Below, one piece after another: positions 47,296 through 57,169 of a stretch of 64,000 nt of DNA. The translations under genes were made by a program, and so were the position numbers. The notes beneath the pieces were generated by a model. The model ran no database searches, was not told where the DNA came from, and saw nothing but the letters and a program-made list of their open reading frames with translations. Source of the DNA: Yersinia rochesterensis (GTDB taxonomy: Bacteria > Pseudomonadota > Gammaproteobacteria > Enterobacterales > Enterobacteriaceae). Location of the stretch: contig NZ_CP032482.1 in assembly GCF_003600645.1 (NCBI RefSeq), positions 2,170,001 to 2,234,000 of the forward strand, read 5' to 3'. How positions within the stretch are numbered: the first letter of the stretch is position 1; each line of letters starts with the position of its first letter.

Positions 47296-47519
47296 TGTTC
47301 TGTTCATCCTTTTCTAATACACCAAATTCACTATGTTGAACGCGGTAATGAGTGACTAATTAAATAACACCGTAAGAAAACAACATATCCCAAACTAATA
47401 TAGGCCTAGATTAAACATTCACAAATATTATTGCGACGATAAAGACTTATTGCGATGGTGAAATTTAACCACCGCAGCATCAAAAGACCAGCAATAGACA
47501 ACAAAATGAGTGAGTTCGT

Positions 47520-48695
47520 TCACCCTCCGTTGTAAACACGGGCAATTGACCCCACTCCGAGGACACTCACTGGCGATTCATTCGCCGGAACAAAACAAGA
47601 TTCTCCCGGTTGCAGCGTAATGACTTGCTGTTGTTTCTTCAATATCGCTTGGCCTTGAACGCAAAATACGATCGCGGCACTGTTCTGCGCCAACATTTGC
47701 GGCTCTGGCGTTAAGGTATGCAGCGAAAAGGCAAAATCCTCAACCGGGATTGGGAACACTAATTCGTGACCGTGCTGTTGCGGTGTTGTCAGCAGAGTAG
47801 ACGCGGGTTTCGGGATAAATTGCAGATTAGCCATTAACTCGGGAATATCAATAAATTTAGGTGTCAGCCCGGCGCGTAATACATTATCCGAGTTCGCCAT
47901 CACCTCCAGCGCCACACCGTCCAGATAGGCATGCGGTGTTTCGGCATACAGGAACATGGCTTCACCGGGTTGCAGTGTCACCACATTTAACAACAAGGGC
48001 GAGAACAAACCACTGTCATCAGGGTAGAAACGCGAAATACTGCGGATAGTATCCCATGGCTCACCTAATTGGTTATTCAAGGCCGCTTTCAAAATTCCCA
48101 GCGCGCGAGTTTTCTCTTCGCCAGCCATACTCAGCAAATGGGCAAATAATGTTGCTAAATGTTCAGTGTCAGGTTCGCGGAGAAACGCGGCGATATCCGG
48201 ATGAGCGGCGGCTATCGGCTGGAGTAATTTTTCGATGTCATCCAACATGCGGAAACCATTCATGGCCTGGAAAGGAGTCAGGGCATAAACCAACTCTGGC
48301 TTATGGTTGGCATCTTTATAATTGCGTTCGGCATCATCCAGTGGAATACCAGCTTGATTCTCTTTAGCAAAGCCAATTTCAGCCGCAGCCTTACTTGGGT
48401 GTACCTGAATGGATAATGGCTGAGCAGCACACAGCACTTTGAACAGGAAAGGTAATTCGCCGAAACGTTGGAAAACATCATGGCCTAGATTGGCATCTGG
48501 ATCTTGCTCAATAACTTCACGCAATGAATGCCATTGCCCTTTGGCATCAGCCACTTCAGAACTGCTTTTGGGATGAGCACCCATCCATAATTCAGCCATG
48601 GGCTGATTTTGCGGGTTCGCCATGCCGTAAAGTTTAGTCAGTGCATCAGTGCTGCCCCAGGCGTAGTTTTGTACTGCATTCTTCATTTTTTGCAT
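47520..48695 (-). CDS. manA: Mannose-6-phosphate isomerase
   Basis: ManA interconverts mannose-6-phosphate and fructose-6-phosphate, linking mannose use to glycolysis and GDP-mannose synthesis. The protein has 391 residues, as in E. coli. Zinc-binding motifs are seen in PLSIQVHPSKAAAEIGFAKE near 95-114 and DANHKPELVYAL near 130-140. The active-site segment GVALEVMANSDNVLRAGLTP lies near 259-278. The gap to ydgA is 224 bases. The gene is divergent from fumC with about 240 bases between starts, which must hold both promoters. Confidence 0.96.
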   Translation of the reverse strand: MQKMKNAVQNYAWGSTDALTKLYGMANPQNQPMAELWMGAHPKSSSEVADAKGQWHSLREVIEQDPDANLGHDVFQRFGELPFLFKVLCAAQPLSIQVHPSKAAAEIGFAKENQAGIPLDDAERNYKDANHKPELVYALTPFQAMNGFRMLDDIEKLLQPIAAAHPDIAAFLREPDTEHLATLFAHLLSMAGEEKTRALGILKAALNNQLGEPWDTIRSISRFYPDDSGLFSPLLLNVVTLQPGEAMFLYAETPHAYLDGVALEVMANSDNVLRAGLTPKFIDIPELMANLQFIPKPASTLLTTPQQHGHELVFPIPVEDFAFSLHTLTPEPQMLAQNSAAIVFCVQGQAILKKQQQVITLQPGESCFVPANESPVSVLGVGSIARVYNGG

Positions 48696-48938
48696 GTTGA
48701 TTATCTGCCATCGAGTTTGGCGAAACTTATCGCCCGGATAAAAACATTATCCTGATAAAAAATTGCCCCTTAGTAAACAATGGGGATGTAGGGGTTGCAA
48801 GTGGTAATGCAATTCACCACGGCGCTGAAACGACTAAAATGGTGAAAATGCGAATCACTCGCATAAATAAGGTGATAAATATGCCATGCTATACCCGTCA
48901 GACCTCAACTTTTTGTTCTATATGCTAAGGAGACAGTG

Positions 48939-50333
48939 ATGGTGACCACCCGCAGTGAAAACGATTCAATGGGGCCTATCGATGTGCCGGCAAGTCAATT
49001 ATGGGGCGCACAAACCCAGCGTTCACTGGAACATTTCCGTATTTCGCAAGAGAAAATGCCGACCGAATTGATTCATGCGTTGGCGCTGACCAAACGGGCG
49101 GCGGCACAGGTCAATATGGCGCTGGGCTTGTTACCCACCGATCGCGCTAAAGCTATCATGGCGGCGGCTGACGAAGTATTGAATGGCGACCATGCTGGCG
49201 AGTTTCCGCTTTCTATTTGGCAAACAGGATCCGGCACCCAAACTAATATGAATATGAATGAGGTGCTGGCTAACCGTGCTAGTGAATTATTAGGGGGGGA
49301 GCGGGGTAATCATCGTTTGGTTCATCCTAATGATGATGTTAATAAAAGCCAAAGTTCAAATGATGTATTTCCAACGGCAATGCATGTCGCTGCAGTTATT
49401 GGGTTAAGAGAACATTTATTGCCTGAGTTAAAAGCATTGCAGGGGACTTTGGCTAAGAAAGCCGAAGCCTATCGCGATATAGTGAAGATTGGTCGGACGC
49501 ATTTACAAGACGCCACCCCATTGACGTTGGGGCAGGAGATTTCGGGCTGGGTGGCAATGTTGGCCCACAGCGTACAGCATATTGAAGCGACTATTCCTCA
49601 CCTTTGTGAGTTGGCGCTAGGTGGCACCGCCGTGGGAACCGGCCTAAATACTCATCCAGAATATGCTGTGCGCGTAGCCAATGAGATAGCCGCATTGGTT
49701 CAGCAACCCTTTATCACCGCGCCGAATAAATTTGAAGCACTTGCCACCTGTGATGCATTAGTTCATGGCCATGGTGCATTGAAAGGTTTAGCAGCATCGC
49801 TGATGAAAATTGCCAACGATGTGCGATGGCTGTCCTCCGGCCCTCGCTGTGGTATTGGTGAGATTTCTATTCCTGAGAATGAGCCGGGCAGTTCTATCAT
49901 GCCGGGTAAAGTAAATCCGACCCAATGTGAAGCCATGACTATGTTATGCGCGCAAGTGATGGGTAACGATGTTGCCATCAATATTGGCGGGGCGTCCGGT
50001 AACTTTGAATTAAACGTCTTCCGCCCGTTAGTGATTCATAATTTCCTGCAATCTATTCGCCTGTTGGCTGATGGTATACGCGGTTTTAATGAGCATTGTG
50101 CGGTGGGTATTGAACCTAATCGTGACCGAATTACTCAGTTGCTCAATGAATCGTTAATGTTAGTTACTGCGCTGAATACTCATATTGGCTATGACAAAGC
50201 GGCTGAGATTGCCAAGAAAGCTCATAAAGAGGGGCTGACACTCAAAGCCGCTGCGCTGAAACTTGGCTATGTTACTGATGAGCAGTTTGATGAATGGGTC
50301 AAACCAGAAAATATGGTTGGAAGCATGAAATAG
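48939..50333 (+). CDS. fumC: Fumarase C (class II fumarate hydratase)
   Basis: FumC is the iron-independent fumarase of the citric acid cycle. From the ATG at 48939 it has 464 residues; the GTG one codon earlier is less likely because AAGGAG is best spaced for the ATG. Hallmarks are [20 protein letters not shown] near 99-118, [16 protein letters not shown] near 186 and the class II signature [13 protein letters not shown] near 317. E. coli has fumA just upstream of fumC. No fumA is present here; manA is directly divergent. Confidence 0.97.
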   Translation: MVTTRSENDSMGPIDVPASQLWGAQTQRSLEHFRISQEKMPTELIHALALTKRAAAQVNMALGLLPTDRAKAIMAAADEVLNGDHAGEFPLSIWQTGSGTQTNMNMNEVLANRASELLGGERGNHRLVHPNDDVNKSQSSNDVFPTAMHVAAVIGLREHLLPELKALQGTLAKKAEAYRDIVKIGRTHLQDATPLTLGQEISGWVAMLAHSVQHIEATIPHLCELALGGTAVGTGLNTHPEYAVRVANEIAALVQQPFITAPNKFEALATCDALVHGHGALKGLAASLMKIANDVRWLSSGPRCGIGEISIPENEPGSSIMPGKVNPTQCEAMTMLCAQVMGNDVAINIGGASGNFELNVFRPLVIHNFLQSIRLLADGIRGFNEHCAVGIEPNRDRITQLLNESLMLVTALNTHIGYDKAAEIAKKAHKEGLTLKAAALKLGYVTDEQFDEWVKPENMVGSMK

Positions 50334-50347
50334 TCGTTTGTGTCTTT

Positions 50348-50382
50348 CCTGTCACGCCGGGATCTCTTTCCGGCGTGACAGG
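50348..50382. terminator. Long hairpin after fumC
   Basis: CCTGTCACGCCGG pairs perfectly with CCGGCGTGACAGG around a nine-base loop. A T tract does not follow, so it may work with Rho or protect the 3' end. The remainder of 50383-50684 is AT-rich with no gene and should hold the promoter of the next regulator. Confidence 0.6.
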
Positions 50383-50684
50383 GAGAGCCCAACGACATTA
50401 TATTATTAGGATATGTAATAAGTGTGATAATTAAAACAATGTCAGGTAATAGGTTAAAAATAAAAAATCATCTTATTTAGGTAGTGTTTTTTTCCATTTT
50501 TAACTTAGAATGTTATTTGCTTCTCTTTGCGTGATATATTTCCACAATGTATTTTAAAATGATCGATTATTTGTTTTCGTGAATAATGTCATTGATTAGT
50601 TTTTTACGTGAGCCATCAGGTGGCGATAGTTAGGGTGGTTTTCATTTGTTAAAGTGATATTTTAACTCAGCAGGAGTTTATTTT

Positions 50685-51410
50685 ATGGAAGATAAAAAAA
50701 GAAAAAGTAGTCAGCCCGATATATCTAGTTTAACCGTTGATTCACTCAGCAGAATATCGCTTATTGCTATCATGGAGAAAGCCAGCATTCCTTGGGCGAT
50801 AAAAGATAATAAATCTAAATTCGTTTATTTAAATGAATCTTGTCTTGATTTGTTTGATCTTCAGCCGGGATTTGATTTTGAAGGGCGTTTAGATGAAGAG
50901 ATGCCATGCCAATGGTCTGAGTATAGTGACGACTTCAAGGCTCACGATAGAAAGGCAGAGCAAAGCAGAGAGGGGGCGGAGATCATTGTGACTTCACCTT
51001 TTGGGCGGGAAAAAGTTCTTTCACCGTGGTACTTCCCTAAATTTCCTATCTATAACGCCAATGGGGATGTGCTAGGAACTGTTTTTTTTGGTAAAAAGTT
51101 TAACTTCATTTCTGTCTGTGATTTTTTTAAAAGTTTAAAACCCGCCGTTATTACACTGACTCCTCCGGTAGATGACTTTTCAGAAAAAGAACTTGATATC
51201 ATCTTTTATGCCATTCAAAAAATGACAGCCAAAGAAATAGCAAAGAAATTATTCCTATCAAATAGAACTATTGAAAATAGGCTTAGATTTATTTATGAGA
51301 AAGCGGGATGTCACTCTTTAAAAGATTTGATTGAATATTGTCACGCGTCAGGGTTGAATAACTATGTCCCTAAGAAAATTCTCCGCGAAGGGGTTAATTT
51401 CTTCTGGTGA
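50685..51410 (+). CDS. PAS-HTH (LuxR-type) transcriptional regulator, paralog 3
   Basis: This 241-residue protein has a PAS-like domain (about residues 33-140; PWAIKDNKSKFVYLNESCLD) and a LuxR-type HTH (about 165-215; DFSEKELDIIFYAIQKMTAK, EIAKKLFLSNRTIENRLRFI). It ends with the family tail YCHASGLNNYVPKKIL. It is closely related in length and domain order to the copies at 32610-33314 and 31179-31928. The start has CAGGAG about eight bases upstream. Surrounding genes are fumC and tus, where E. coli has none. The AT-rich upstream region and low GC suggest an acquired or silenced gene. Signal and targets are unknown. Confidence 0.82.
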   Translation: MEDKKRKSSQPDISSLTVDSLSRISLIAIMEKASIPWAIKDNKSKFVYLNESCLDLFDLQPGFDFEGRLDEEMPCQWSEYSDDFKAHDRKAEQSREGAEIIVTSPFGREKVLSPWYFPKFPIYNANGDVLGTVFFGKKFNFISVCDFFKSLKPAVITLTPPVDDFSEKELDIIFYAIQKMTAKEIAKKLFLSNRTIENRLRFIYEKAGCHSLKDLIEYCHASGLNNYVPKKILREGVNFFW

Positions 51411-51484
51411 TTGAGCTGCAATAATAACCCCGAGAGAAGCATAACGTTTAGGTTTTATATACAGCACAATAATTTACCTATATT

Positions 51485-52423
51485 TTATTTCTCTATTTCA
51501 ACATGTAAATGCAACCTTGGCACCAACAAACGCAAAGGTTTGGCTTCGGGTTTATATTTATGCTTAATCTGAGTGACATTGTAATCGGTTAACTCCCCTA
51601 ATTTAGGCAATTCAATCTCTGATTGAACCTGGCAAAATGCAATCAATGGCATAGGGCAGGGATGTTGTACTTGTTTCTGCTGTTCCTGATACCAGATTCG
51701 CGCAATAGGTTGCACTTTTACCGGCCGTTTGATTTTTAAGTGCGCCTTTTCTGGCAGTTGCTTAACATCATTAATTTCTTTATTAATCAAATCAGCCCAT
51801 TGCTCGCGGGTAAATGTTGGAACAGCACGGCCTGCATTCAAGCTTTTGTTTAGCTGTGTCAGAATTTCTTCGCGTGTGACATTTTTAATAATATGTTTGT
51901 TCGCCCAGCCAAAACGTACCGAACTGGGATTTATTAACGGGGTAATAGTGCGGTAAGTATTTAATGTTATCAGCCCATGCAAGTGGGTGTGAACAAACTC
52001 GAAACGCTGTTCACTCGGTAAGCCTGATTCAACGGTAATGATATGTTCCAGCTCTATTTTTAACTGATTAATGTATTGGATGCTCTGTTGGCAAGCTGCT
52101 AATTGGCTATCGGTCACTGAAAAACAGAGTACCCCAGGGAGCCGGAGGGCGGCTTTGCTGCTGACATTCTGGCTTTGGTGGTGAATAAATAATCGCTGAT
52201 AATGCTGTAAAGCCAGCTCTCGAGCTTGAGTACCAACCGTTGCGCTCACGGGAATATGATTTATCGGCTGATGCTCGGTGCCTTTTTCTATTTCGGGCAA
52301 AGAAAAAACACGAGCAGCAAGTAAAGGTAAATCAGCCAGTTGCTGGTGGAGATCCTGCAATCCGATTTCCAATGAGGTAAAGCGGTTATTTAGTCGATCT
52401 ATCAAATCATATTTATTCATCAT
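51485..52423 (-). CDS. tus: Replication terminus site-binding protein Tus
   Basis: Tus binds Ter sites and blocks the replicative helicase from one side, confining replication fork meeting to the terminus region. The 312 residues match the family (E. coli 309). Recognisable stretches include SSKAALRLPGVLCFSV near 88, HLHGLITLNTYRTITPL near 148, VRFGWANKHIIKNVTREEIL near 168 and LKIKRPVKVQPIARIWYQEQ near 228, which are DNA-contact regions in the E. coli structure. A Ter site lies directly upstream, as at E. coli TerB, where Tus represses its own gene. The first or second Met may be the start. Confidence 0.96.
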   Translation of the reverse strand: MMNKYDLIDRLNNRFTSLEIGLQDLHQQLADLPLLAARVFSLPEIEKGTEHQPINHIPVSATVGTQARELALQHYQRLFIHHQSQNVSSKAALRLPGVLCFSVTDSQLAACQQSIQYINQLKIELEHIITVESGLPSEQRFEFVHTHLHGLITLNTYRTITPLINPSSVRFGWANKHIIKNVTREEILTQLNKSLNAGRAVPTFTREQWADLINKEINDVKQLPEKAHLKIKRPVKVQPIARIWYQEQQKQVQHPCPMPLIAFCQVQSEIELPKLGELTDYNVTQIKHKYKPEAKPLRLLVPRLHLHVEIEK

Positions 52424-52440
52424 CTTTTCTAAAAAATGCC

Positions 52441-52462
52441 ATTTTAGTTACAACATACATCT
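52441..52462 (-). other. Ter replication fork arrest site upstream of tus
   Basis: The minus strand contains GATGTATGTTGTAACTAAAA, sharing the TATGTTGTAACTAAA block and the key G of the E. coli TerB core. It is 18 bases before the tus start. From the known polarity of Ter, forks coming from higher coordinates (moving left) should be stopped and those moving right should pass. Tus binding here should also repress tus. Confidence 0.88.
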
Positions 52463-52727
52463 GTTATATCAGTAAAAAGACACCTATGAAAGCCCTGAGT
52501 TATCTATTAATAAACTGATATATGCAGCATGGAACAACATTATCGGCATCATCAGGTGGGTGGGGCTGACTGTGGCAGATATTATTATGAGAAAGCCATC
52601 GCCGGCCTTCCTCTCTATGCTTGAGTCATTTACAAAAGGATTGTGTCGTGAGCGCGGTAATAAATAATATTTCATTGCCGAATCTCGCTAAACACTGTCG
52701 ATTACTTTTATCCATTTAATCCTGGGA

Positions 52728-52768
52728 ATAAAAAAAGGCTAAATGGCAAATGAATGCCGTTAGCCTTT
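52728..52768 (-). terminator. Terminator of the SHOCT-protein gene
   Basis: On the minus strand AGGCTAACGGCA and TGCCATTTAGCCT pair with one mismatch, followed by TTTTTTTATTCC. It is just beyond the stop codon at 52786. The stretch 52463-52727 holds no convincing gene. Confidence 0.85.
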
Positions 52769-52785
52769 AGTCAAAAATCAGGATG

Positions 52786-53175
52786 TTAAGATAGCGCTTT
52801 AGCTTTTAGCTGCTGGTATTCGCTTTCATTGATAGTCCCTTCATCTAATAATTTTTTAGCATCAGCGATCTGTTCTGCCGGTGATTTACCCGCAACGTGC
52901 CGGATATACTCATTAGTATCAGAAACTGATTTCTGCACCGAGGCCCGATAGCGTTGCGCCATGCCTTTGCCACGGGTAATAAGATACACAAGAGAGGTGA
53001 GTAACGGGATGAAGAGCAAGAACAAGATCCAAATTGCTTTATAAAAGCCACCAAGCTCATGATCCCTGAATAGGTCGGAAATGACCTGAAACAAAATCAG
53101 CAAGTATGCGATGAAAAAGAAAATTGAAAATGTTGTCGCCAGTATGTCCCAAAGCGTAAGAAAGTGAGTTGTCAT
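52786..53175 (-). CDS. Small membrane protein with PLDc_N-like and SHOCT domains
   Basis: This 129-residue protein starts at MTTHFLTLWDILATTFSIFF; GGAG lies five bases before that ATG, so a Met five codons earlier is rejected. It has two hydrophobic segments (about residues 11-35 and 46-66), in the manner of PLDc_N-type membrane anchors. A C-terminal SHOCT motif follows (about 100-128; SPAEQIADAKKLLDEGTINE, followed by SEYQQLKAKAL). Proteins of this kind are widespread and without defined function. It stands alone with its own terminator. Confidence 0.8.
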   Translation of the reverse strand: MTTHFLTLWDILATTFSIFFFIAYLLILFQVISDLFRDHELGGFYKAIWILFLLFIPLLTSLVYLITRGKGMAQRYRASVQKSVSDTNEYIRHVAGKSPAEQIADAKKLLDEGTINESEYQQLKAKALS

Positions 53176-53362
53176 ATTTTCTCCTGACATTAAATAAATT
53201 AAGGAAACGTCTCGTCATAAAATCCCTTAATACATTAGAGACTTAATTTATATTCCAAGCAACAGTCACCTAAAATCGTTAGGTTCGTTCTAATCATAGG
53301 TACATAGCAGAGAGGACGTCAAATTGTAATGTGACATCACATCGACTTTATTTGATTTTAGA

Positions 53363-54649
53363 TTAAATTCTGGCGGCTTCGGGCAATTTTCGTAATCTCT
53401 GACCGACATACAACGCGAGCAACAAAAGAGTGGCGATAAATGAAACAACGCCAGTCCAACCTAAATTAAGCCAGAAAACACCGCCTAATGTTCCTGCAAC
53501 ACTCGAACCTGCATAATAGCAAAATAGATAAAGTGAAGAGGCTTGTGCTTTAGCACGACGGGCACGGCGACCAATCCAACTGCTGGCCACAGAATGTGCG
53601 GCAAAAAAACCAGCGGTAAATATCATCATCCCGATAAAGATTATTATCACAGGGGAGAAACCGGTGATGATAACCCCAATCAACATCATGCTTATTGACG
53701 CCATTAACACCGGCCCCCGACCATAACGGCTAGTCAAAGCACCGGCTTTGGGTGAGCTATAAGAGCCGGTAAGATAAACTATCGATAATAAATCCACGAT
53801 GGCCTGACTGAGATAATAGGGCTGCGCCAACAAACGATAACCAATGTAATTAAATAAAGTCACAAAGCTGCCCATAATTAAAAAACCTTCGGCGAACAGC
53901 AAAGGTAAGCCCGAATCACGCCAATGTAGCTTGAAATTGATCACCAGTGTTCGGGGCCGTAGCGGGGTTGCCCGGAAGTGTTTAGAAGCTGGAAGAATAC
54001 GCCAGAACAGACAAGCGGCGGCCAAAGCAAATAAACCAATTACCGCCAATGCAATGCGCCAGGAAAAGAAATCACTCAATACCCCAGTGACCAAGCGGCC
54101 GCTCATCCCGCCAATAGAGTTTCCGCTGATATACAGCCCCATAGAGAGAGCAACAAAACTGGGGTGGATCTCCTCACTGAGGTAGGTCATGGCCACAGCA
54201 GCAACCCCACTAAGGGATAAGCCAATCAATGCCCGCATCAACAAAATTCCATGCCAGCTGGTCATAAAAGAACAAATTAATGTGCAGATAGCCGCCAGCA
54301 TCAGCGCGACCACCATCACCGATTTACGGCCAATTGCATCTGATAATGGGCCGGTAAACATCAGCCCCAAGGCCAGCATTCCAGTCGCAGATGAAAGCGA
54401 TAAACTGCTGCTTGCCGGAGAGATAGAAAAATCCTGCGATAACAGCGGCAGGATGGGTTGTATACAATAGAGTAGGGCAAAGGTGGCTAAACCAGCGGAA
54501 AAAAAAGCCAGTGTGACGCGCATAAACTCTGGCGTACCGCGTTGAATATAAGGGCGTTTTCGCGCCGCAATTAAGCGGGTGGTAGCATCATTTACTGGAT
54601 GGGATGGCACTGCGGTATCCGTCGTCGGAGCGCGCAAAGAGGGAGTCAC
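53363..54649 (-). CDS. ynfM: MFS transporter YnfM
   Basis: This 428-residue major-facilitator protein has twelve membrane segments after a hydrophilic N-terminal tail of about 42 residues. Motif A appears as FTGPLSDAIGRKSVMVVALM near 98. The N-terminus PEFMRVTLAFFSAGLATFALLY and the C-terminal half match E. coli YnfM (417). The substrate is unknown; the AraJ/YnfM group is annotated as efflux carriers. The divergent LysR gene ynfL lies 135 bases away, a pairing also found in E. coli, so ynfL may regulate it. Confidence 0.88.
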   Translation of the reverse strand: MTPSLRAPTTDTAVPSHPVNDATTRLIAARKRPYIQRGTPEFMRVTLAFFSAGLATFALLYCIQPILPLLSQDFSISPASSSLSLSSATGMLALGLMFTGPLSDAIGRKSVMVVALMLAAICTLICSFMTSWHGILLMRALIGLSLSGVAAVAMTYLSEEIHPSFVALSMGLYISGNSIGGMSGRLVTGVLSDFFSWRIALAVIGLFALAAACLFWRILPASKHFRATPLRPRTLVINFKLHWRDSGLPLLFAEGFLIMGSFVTLFNYIGYRLLAQPYYLSQAIVDLLSIVYLTGSYSSPKAGALTSRYGRGPVLMASISMMLIGVIITGFSPVIIIFIGMMIFTAGFFAAHSVASSWIGRRARRAKAQASSLYLFCYYAGSSVAGTLGGVFWLNLGWTGVVSFIATLLLLALYVGQRLRKLPEAARI

Positions 54650-54784
54650 GGTATTTCCTTATCAATAATACAGGTGCTGCGAGAGCAAGGGGCCAGCTAA
54701 TAACAAAATCATAGGAATAGCGGAGTTTTTTGTCTAATATATTAATCATTAGTAATAATACTTTAAAAGTATCAATGGGGTTGA

Positions 54785-55708
54785 ATGAGTATTGAACTCA
54801 GGCACTTACGTTATTTCATTGCGGTGGCAGAAGAGTTGCACTTCGGACGAGCTGCAGAGCGCTTGCGTATTTCTCAACCACCATTGAGTCAACAAATTCA
54901 AATTCTGGAAGAACAAATTGGGGCGCGGTTGTTTGCCCGCAATAACCGCAATGTCAGTCTGACTCAAGCTGGCGAACTGTTTTTAAAAGAAGCTTATCAA
55001 ATTCTGGCGCAGGTAAATTCGGCATCTGAGAAAGCTGCGCGGCTGCATCGCGGAGAATCCGGGGAACTGACCATCGGTTTTACCTCATCCGCCCCTTTTA
55101 TTAGCACAGTGTCCAAAAATTTGCGGGCTTTTCGTCAATTACATCCGCAAGTCCATATTAAAATGCGTGAAATCAATAGCAAACAGCAAATTGAACCATT
55201 ATTGGACGGGCGACTTGATCTTGGCGTAATGCGCAACACTCGCTTGCCAGATGCATTGCAATACCGTCTGCTGTTACGTGAACCCTTAGTCGCGGTGGTG
55301 CACGAAGAAAGTCCGTTAGCCGCTTTACCCCTAGGCCGTGTTAAATTTAGCGCCTTGGCTGAACAGCCTTTTGTGTTCTTTTCGCGGGAGGTTGGTACCG
55401 CACTTTACGATGAGATTCTTGCATTGTTAGCCCGCGCCGGTATCACGCCTTATATTACGCAAGAAGTCGGGGAGGCGATGACGATTGTCGGTCTGGTTTC
55501 CTCAGGTTTAGGTGTTTCTATCTTGCCCGCGTCATTTACACGGGTAAAAGTGGATGGGGTGAAATATTTACCCTTGGCGGAAGCCAGTGCCACTACCGAG
55601 GTGTGGTTGGTTAATCATAAAAATCGGCCAGTGACCGCGCCAGCAGAAGCATTGATTCGCCTGATGATGGCGGATCTTCCCGATGCGGCAAAGCATAAAG
55701 ACGTTTAG
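54785..55708 (+). CDS. ynfL: LysR-family regulator YnfL
   Basis: This 307-residue LysR-type regulator has an N-terminal helix-turn-helix (about residues 3-62; LRHLRYFIAVAEELHFGRAA, LRISQPPLSQQIQILEEQIG) and an effector domain (about 90-295). It is divergent from ynfM, the usual arrangement for a LysR regulator and its target, and matches the E. coli ynfM-ynfL pair. The shared intergenic region (54650-54784) is AT-rich and should contain its operator. The inducer is unknown. Confidence 0.9.
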   Translation: MSIELRHLRYFIAVAEELHFGRAAERLRISQPPLSQQIQILEEQIGARLFARNNRNVSLTQAGELFLKEAYQILAQVNSASEKAARLHRGESGELTIGFTSSAPFISTVSKNLRAFRQLHPQVHIKMREINSKQQIEPLLDGRLDLGVMRNTRLPDALQYRLLLREPLVAVVHEESPLAALPLGRVKFSALAEQPFVFFSREVGTALYDEILALLARAGITPYITQEVGEAMTIVGLVSSGLGVSILPASFTRVKVDGVKYLPLAEASATTEVWLVNHKNRPVTAPAEALIRLMMADLPDAAKHKDV

Positions 55709-55917
55709 TCTGCCGAGAGTCAATAATGGTGGCGGCTGTTTTTTAAGCTTATTTCGTGTGAATAACCAGCACGGAGTCAAAGGGTATGGGTGATTATGTG
55801 CAGTAAATCACATAACTAATCAAATAGTTGACGCCATATGCTAAAAGCCCCAACATAGCCCATAATCTTTATTTAGAAGCGCGAAAAATACTCGGTGACA
55901 GAGAAGGAGCCGGTTTA

Positions 55918-57135
55918 GTGATAACGGATGGACCGCCTGGGCATATTGATCAAATCAAGCAAACCAATGCAGGGGCTGTTTATCGGCTGATTGATTTGTT
56001 CGGCCCGATATCCCGTATTGAACTGTCTAAAAGGGCGCAACTGGCCCCCGCCAGTATCACCAAGATTGTGCGGGAATTGGTTGAAGCGCATCTGGTGAAA
56101 GAGACCGAATATCAAGATGTGGGCAGCCGTGGGCGGCCAGCAATTGGTTTGGTGCTCGATACCGAGGCTTGGCACTACGTCTCTGGGCGAATCAGCCGAG
56201 GTTTTATTACTCTCGCATTGCGCGATCTCAGCAGTAAACTGGTCGTCGAAGACCAGATTCCATTACCGGATAGTCATCCAGAACCTTTACTTAACCGTAT
56301 TCTCAGCGAAGTCGAACAGTTCTTTATCCGGCATCAGGAAAAACTTGAAAGGCTGACTGCCATCGCCATTACCATGCCGGGCATCATTGATGCGCCAGCA
56401 GGTATTGTGCATAAAATGCCGTTTTATGACGTCAATGAGATGCTACTTGGCCCGGCGTTAGAAGAGTTAACTGGGTTACCGGTTTATCTGCAACATGATA
56501 TTTGCGCTTGGACGATGGCTGAAGCTCTGTATGGGGCTTCGCGCGGCTGCCAGAATGTTATTCAAGTCGTGATTGATCATAATGTTGGCGCTGGGGTGAT
56601 TACTGCTGGCCGAGTATTACATGCGGGTAGCCGTAGTGTTATTGAAATTGGTCATACTCAAGTTGACCCTTATGGCAAACGCTGTTATTGCGGTAATCAT
56701 GGTTGCCTGGAAACCGTTGCCAGTATTGAAAATATGCTGGAAATTGCTCAGCAACGATTAAATGGCTCAATGAGTTCTTTATTACATGGCTCACCACTGA
56801 CCGTTGAATCTTTATGTGATGCGGCTTTAACTGGTGATCAATTAGCTAAAGATATTATTTTGGGTGTTGGCCATAGCGTCGGGCGAATTATTGCCATTAT
56901 GGTCAATTTATTTAATCCAGAAAAAATTCTGGTTGGTTCACCATTAAATAAAGCGGCCTCTATTCTCCATCCCGCCATTGCATCTTGTATCCGCCAGCAA
57001 GCGCTTCTAGCTTACAGTGAGAATATTCTTGTTGAACCGACCGCATTTTTTAATCAGGGAACCATGCCCGGAGCGGCACTGGTAAAAGAAGCATTATATA
57101 ATGGCTCATTGTTGGTGAAATTACTCCAAGGATAG
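55918..57135 (+). CDS. mlc: Mlc, ROK-family repressor of PTS and sugar genes
   Basis: Mlc (DgsA) represses ptsG, manXYZ and malT in E. coli, and is sequestered at the membrane by active glucose PTS permease. The start is GTG at 55918 (MITDGPPGHIDQIKQTN...) with AAGGAG eight bases upstream. This aligns with the start of E. coli Mlc and gives 405 residues against 406. A TTG at 55828 would give a longer frame without homology. An N-terminal winged HTH (SRIELSKRAQLAPASITKIV) precedes the ROK domain, with the zinc motif GHTQVDPYGKRCYCGNHGCL near 247. It lies between ynfL and bioD2, as in E. coli. Confidence 0.96.
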   Translation: MITDGPPGHIDQIKQTNAGAVYRLIDLFGPISRIELSKRAQLAPASITKIVRELVEAHLVKETEYQDVGSRGRPAIGLVLDTEAWHYVSGRISRGFITLALRDLSSKLVVEDQIPLPDSHPEPLLNRILSEVEQFFIRHQEKLERLTAIAITMPGIIDAPAGIVHKMPFYDVNEMLLGPALEELTGLPVYLQHDICAWTMAEALYGASRGCQNVIQVVIDHNVGAGVITAGRVLHAGSRSVIEIGHTQVDPYGKRCYCGNHGCLETVASIENMLEIAQQRLNGSMSSLLHGSPLTVESLCDAALTGDQLAKDIILGVGHSVGRIIAIMVNLFNPEKILVGSPLNKAASILHPAIASCIRQQALLAYSENILVEPTAFFNQGTMPGAALVKEALYNGSLLVKLLQG

Positions 57136-57140
57136 GGCGT

Positions 57141-57169
57141 CACTAATAATTAAGAGTTAATTATTAGTG
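57141..57169. repeat. Perfect AT-rich inverted repeat after mlc
   Basis: CACTAATAATTAA and TTAATTATTAGTG are exact complements around a three-base loop, GAG. It starts six bases after the mlc stop. Its low GC makes a classical terminator less likely than a cruciform or protein site. Confidence 0.7.

Noticed and set aside
52484..52675. 63-residue minus-strand ORF upstream of tus
   Set aside because: No start signal and no recognisable features; composition looks non-coding.
55828..55917. Longer N-terminus of Mlc from a TTG start
   Set aside because: Known Mlc aligns from the GTG at 55918, which has AAGGAG upstream; the extension has no homology.
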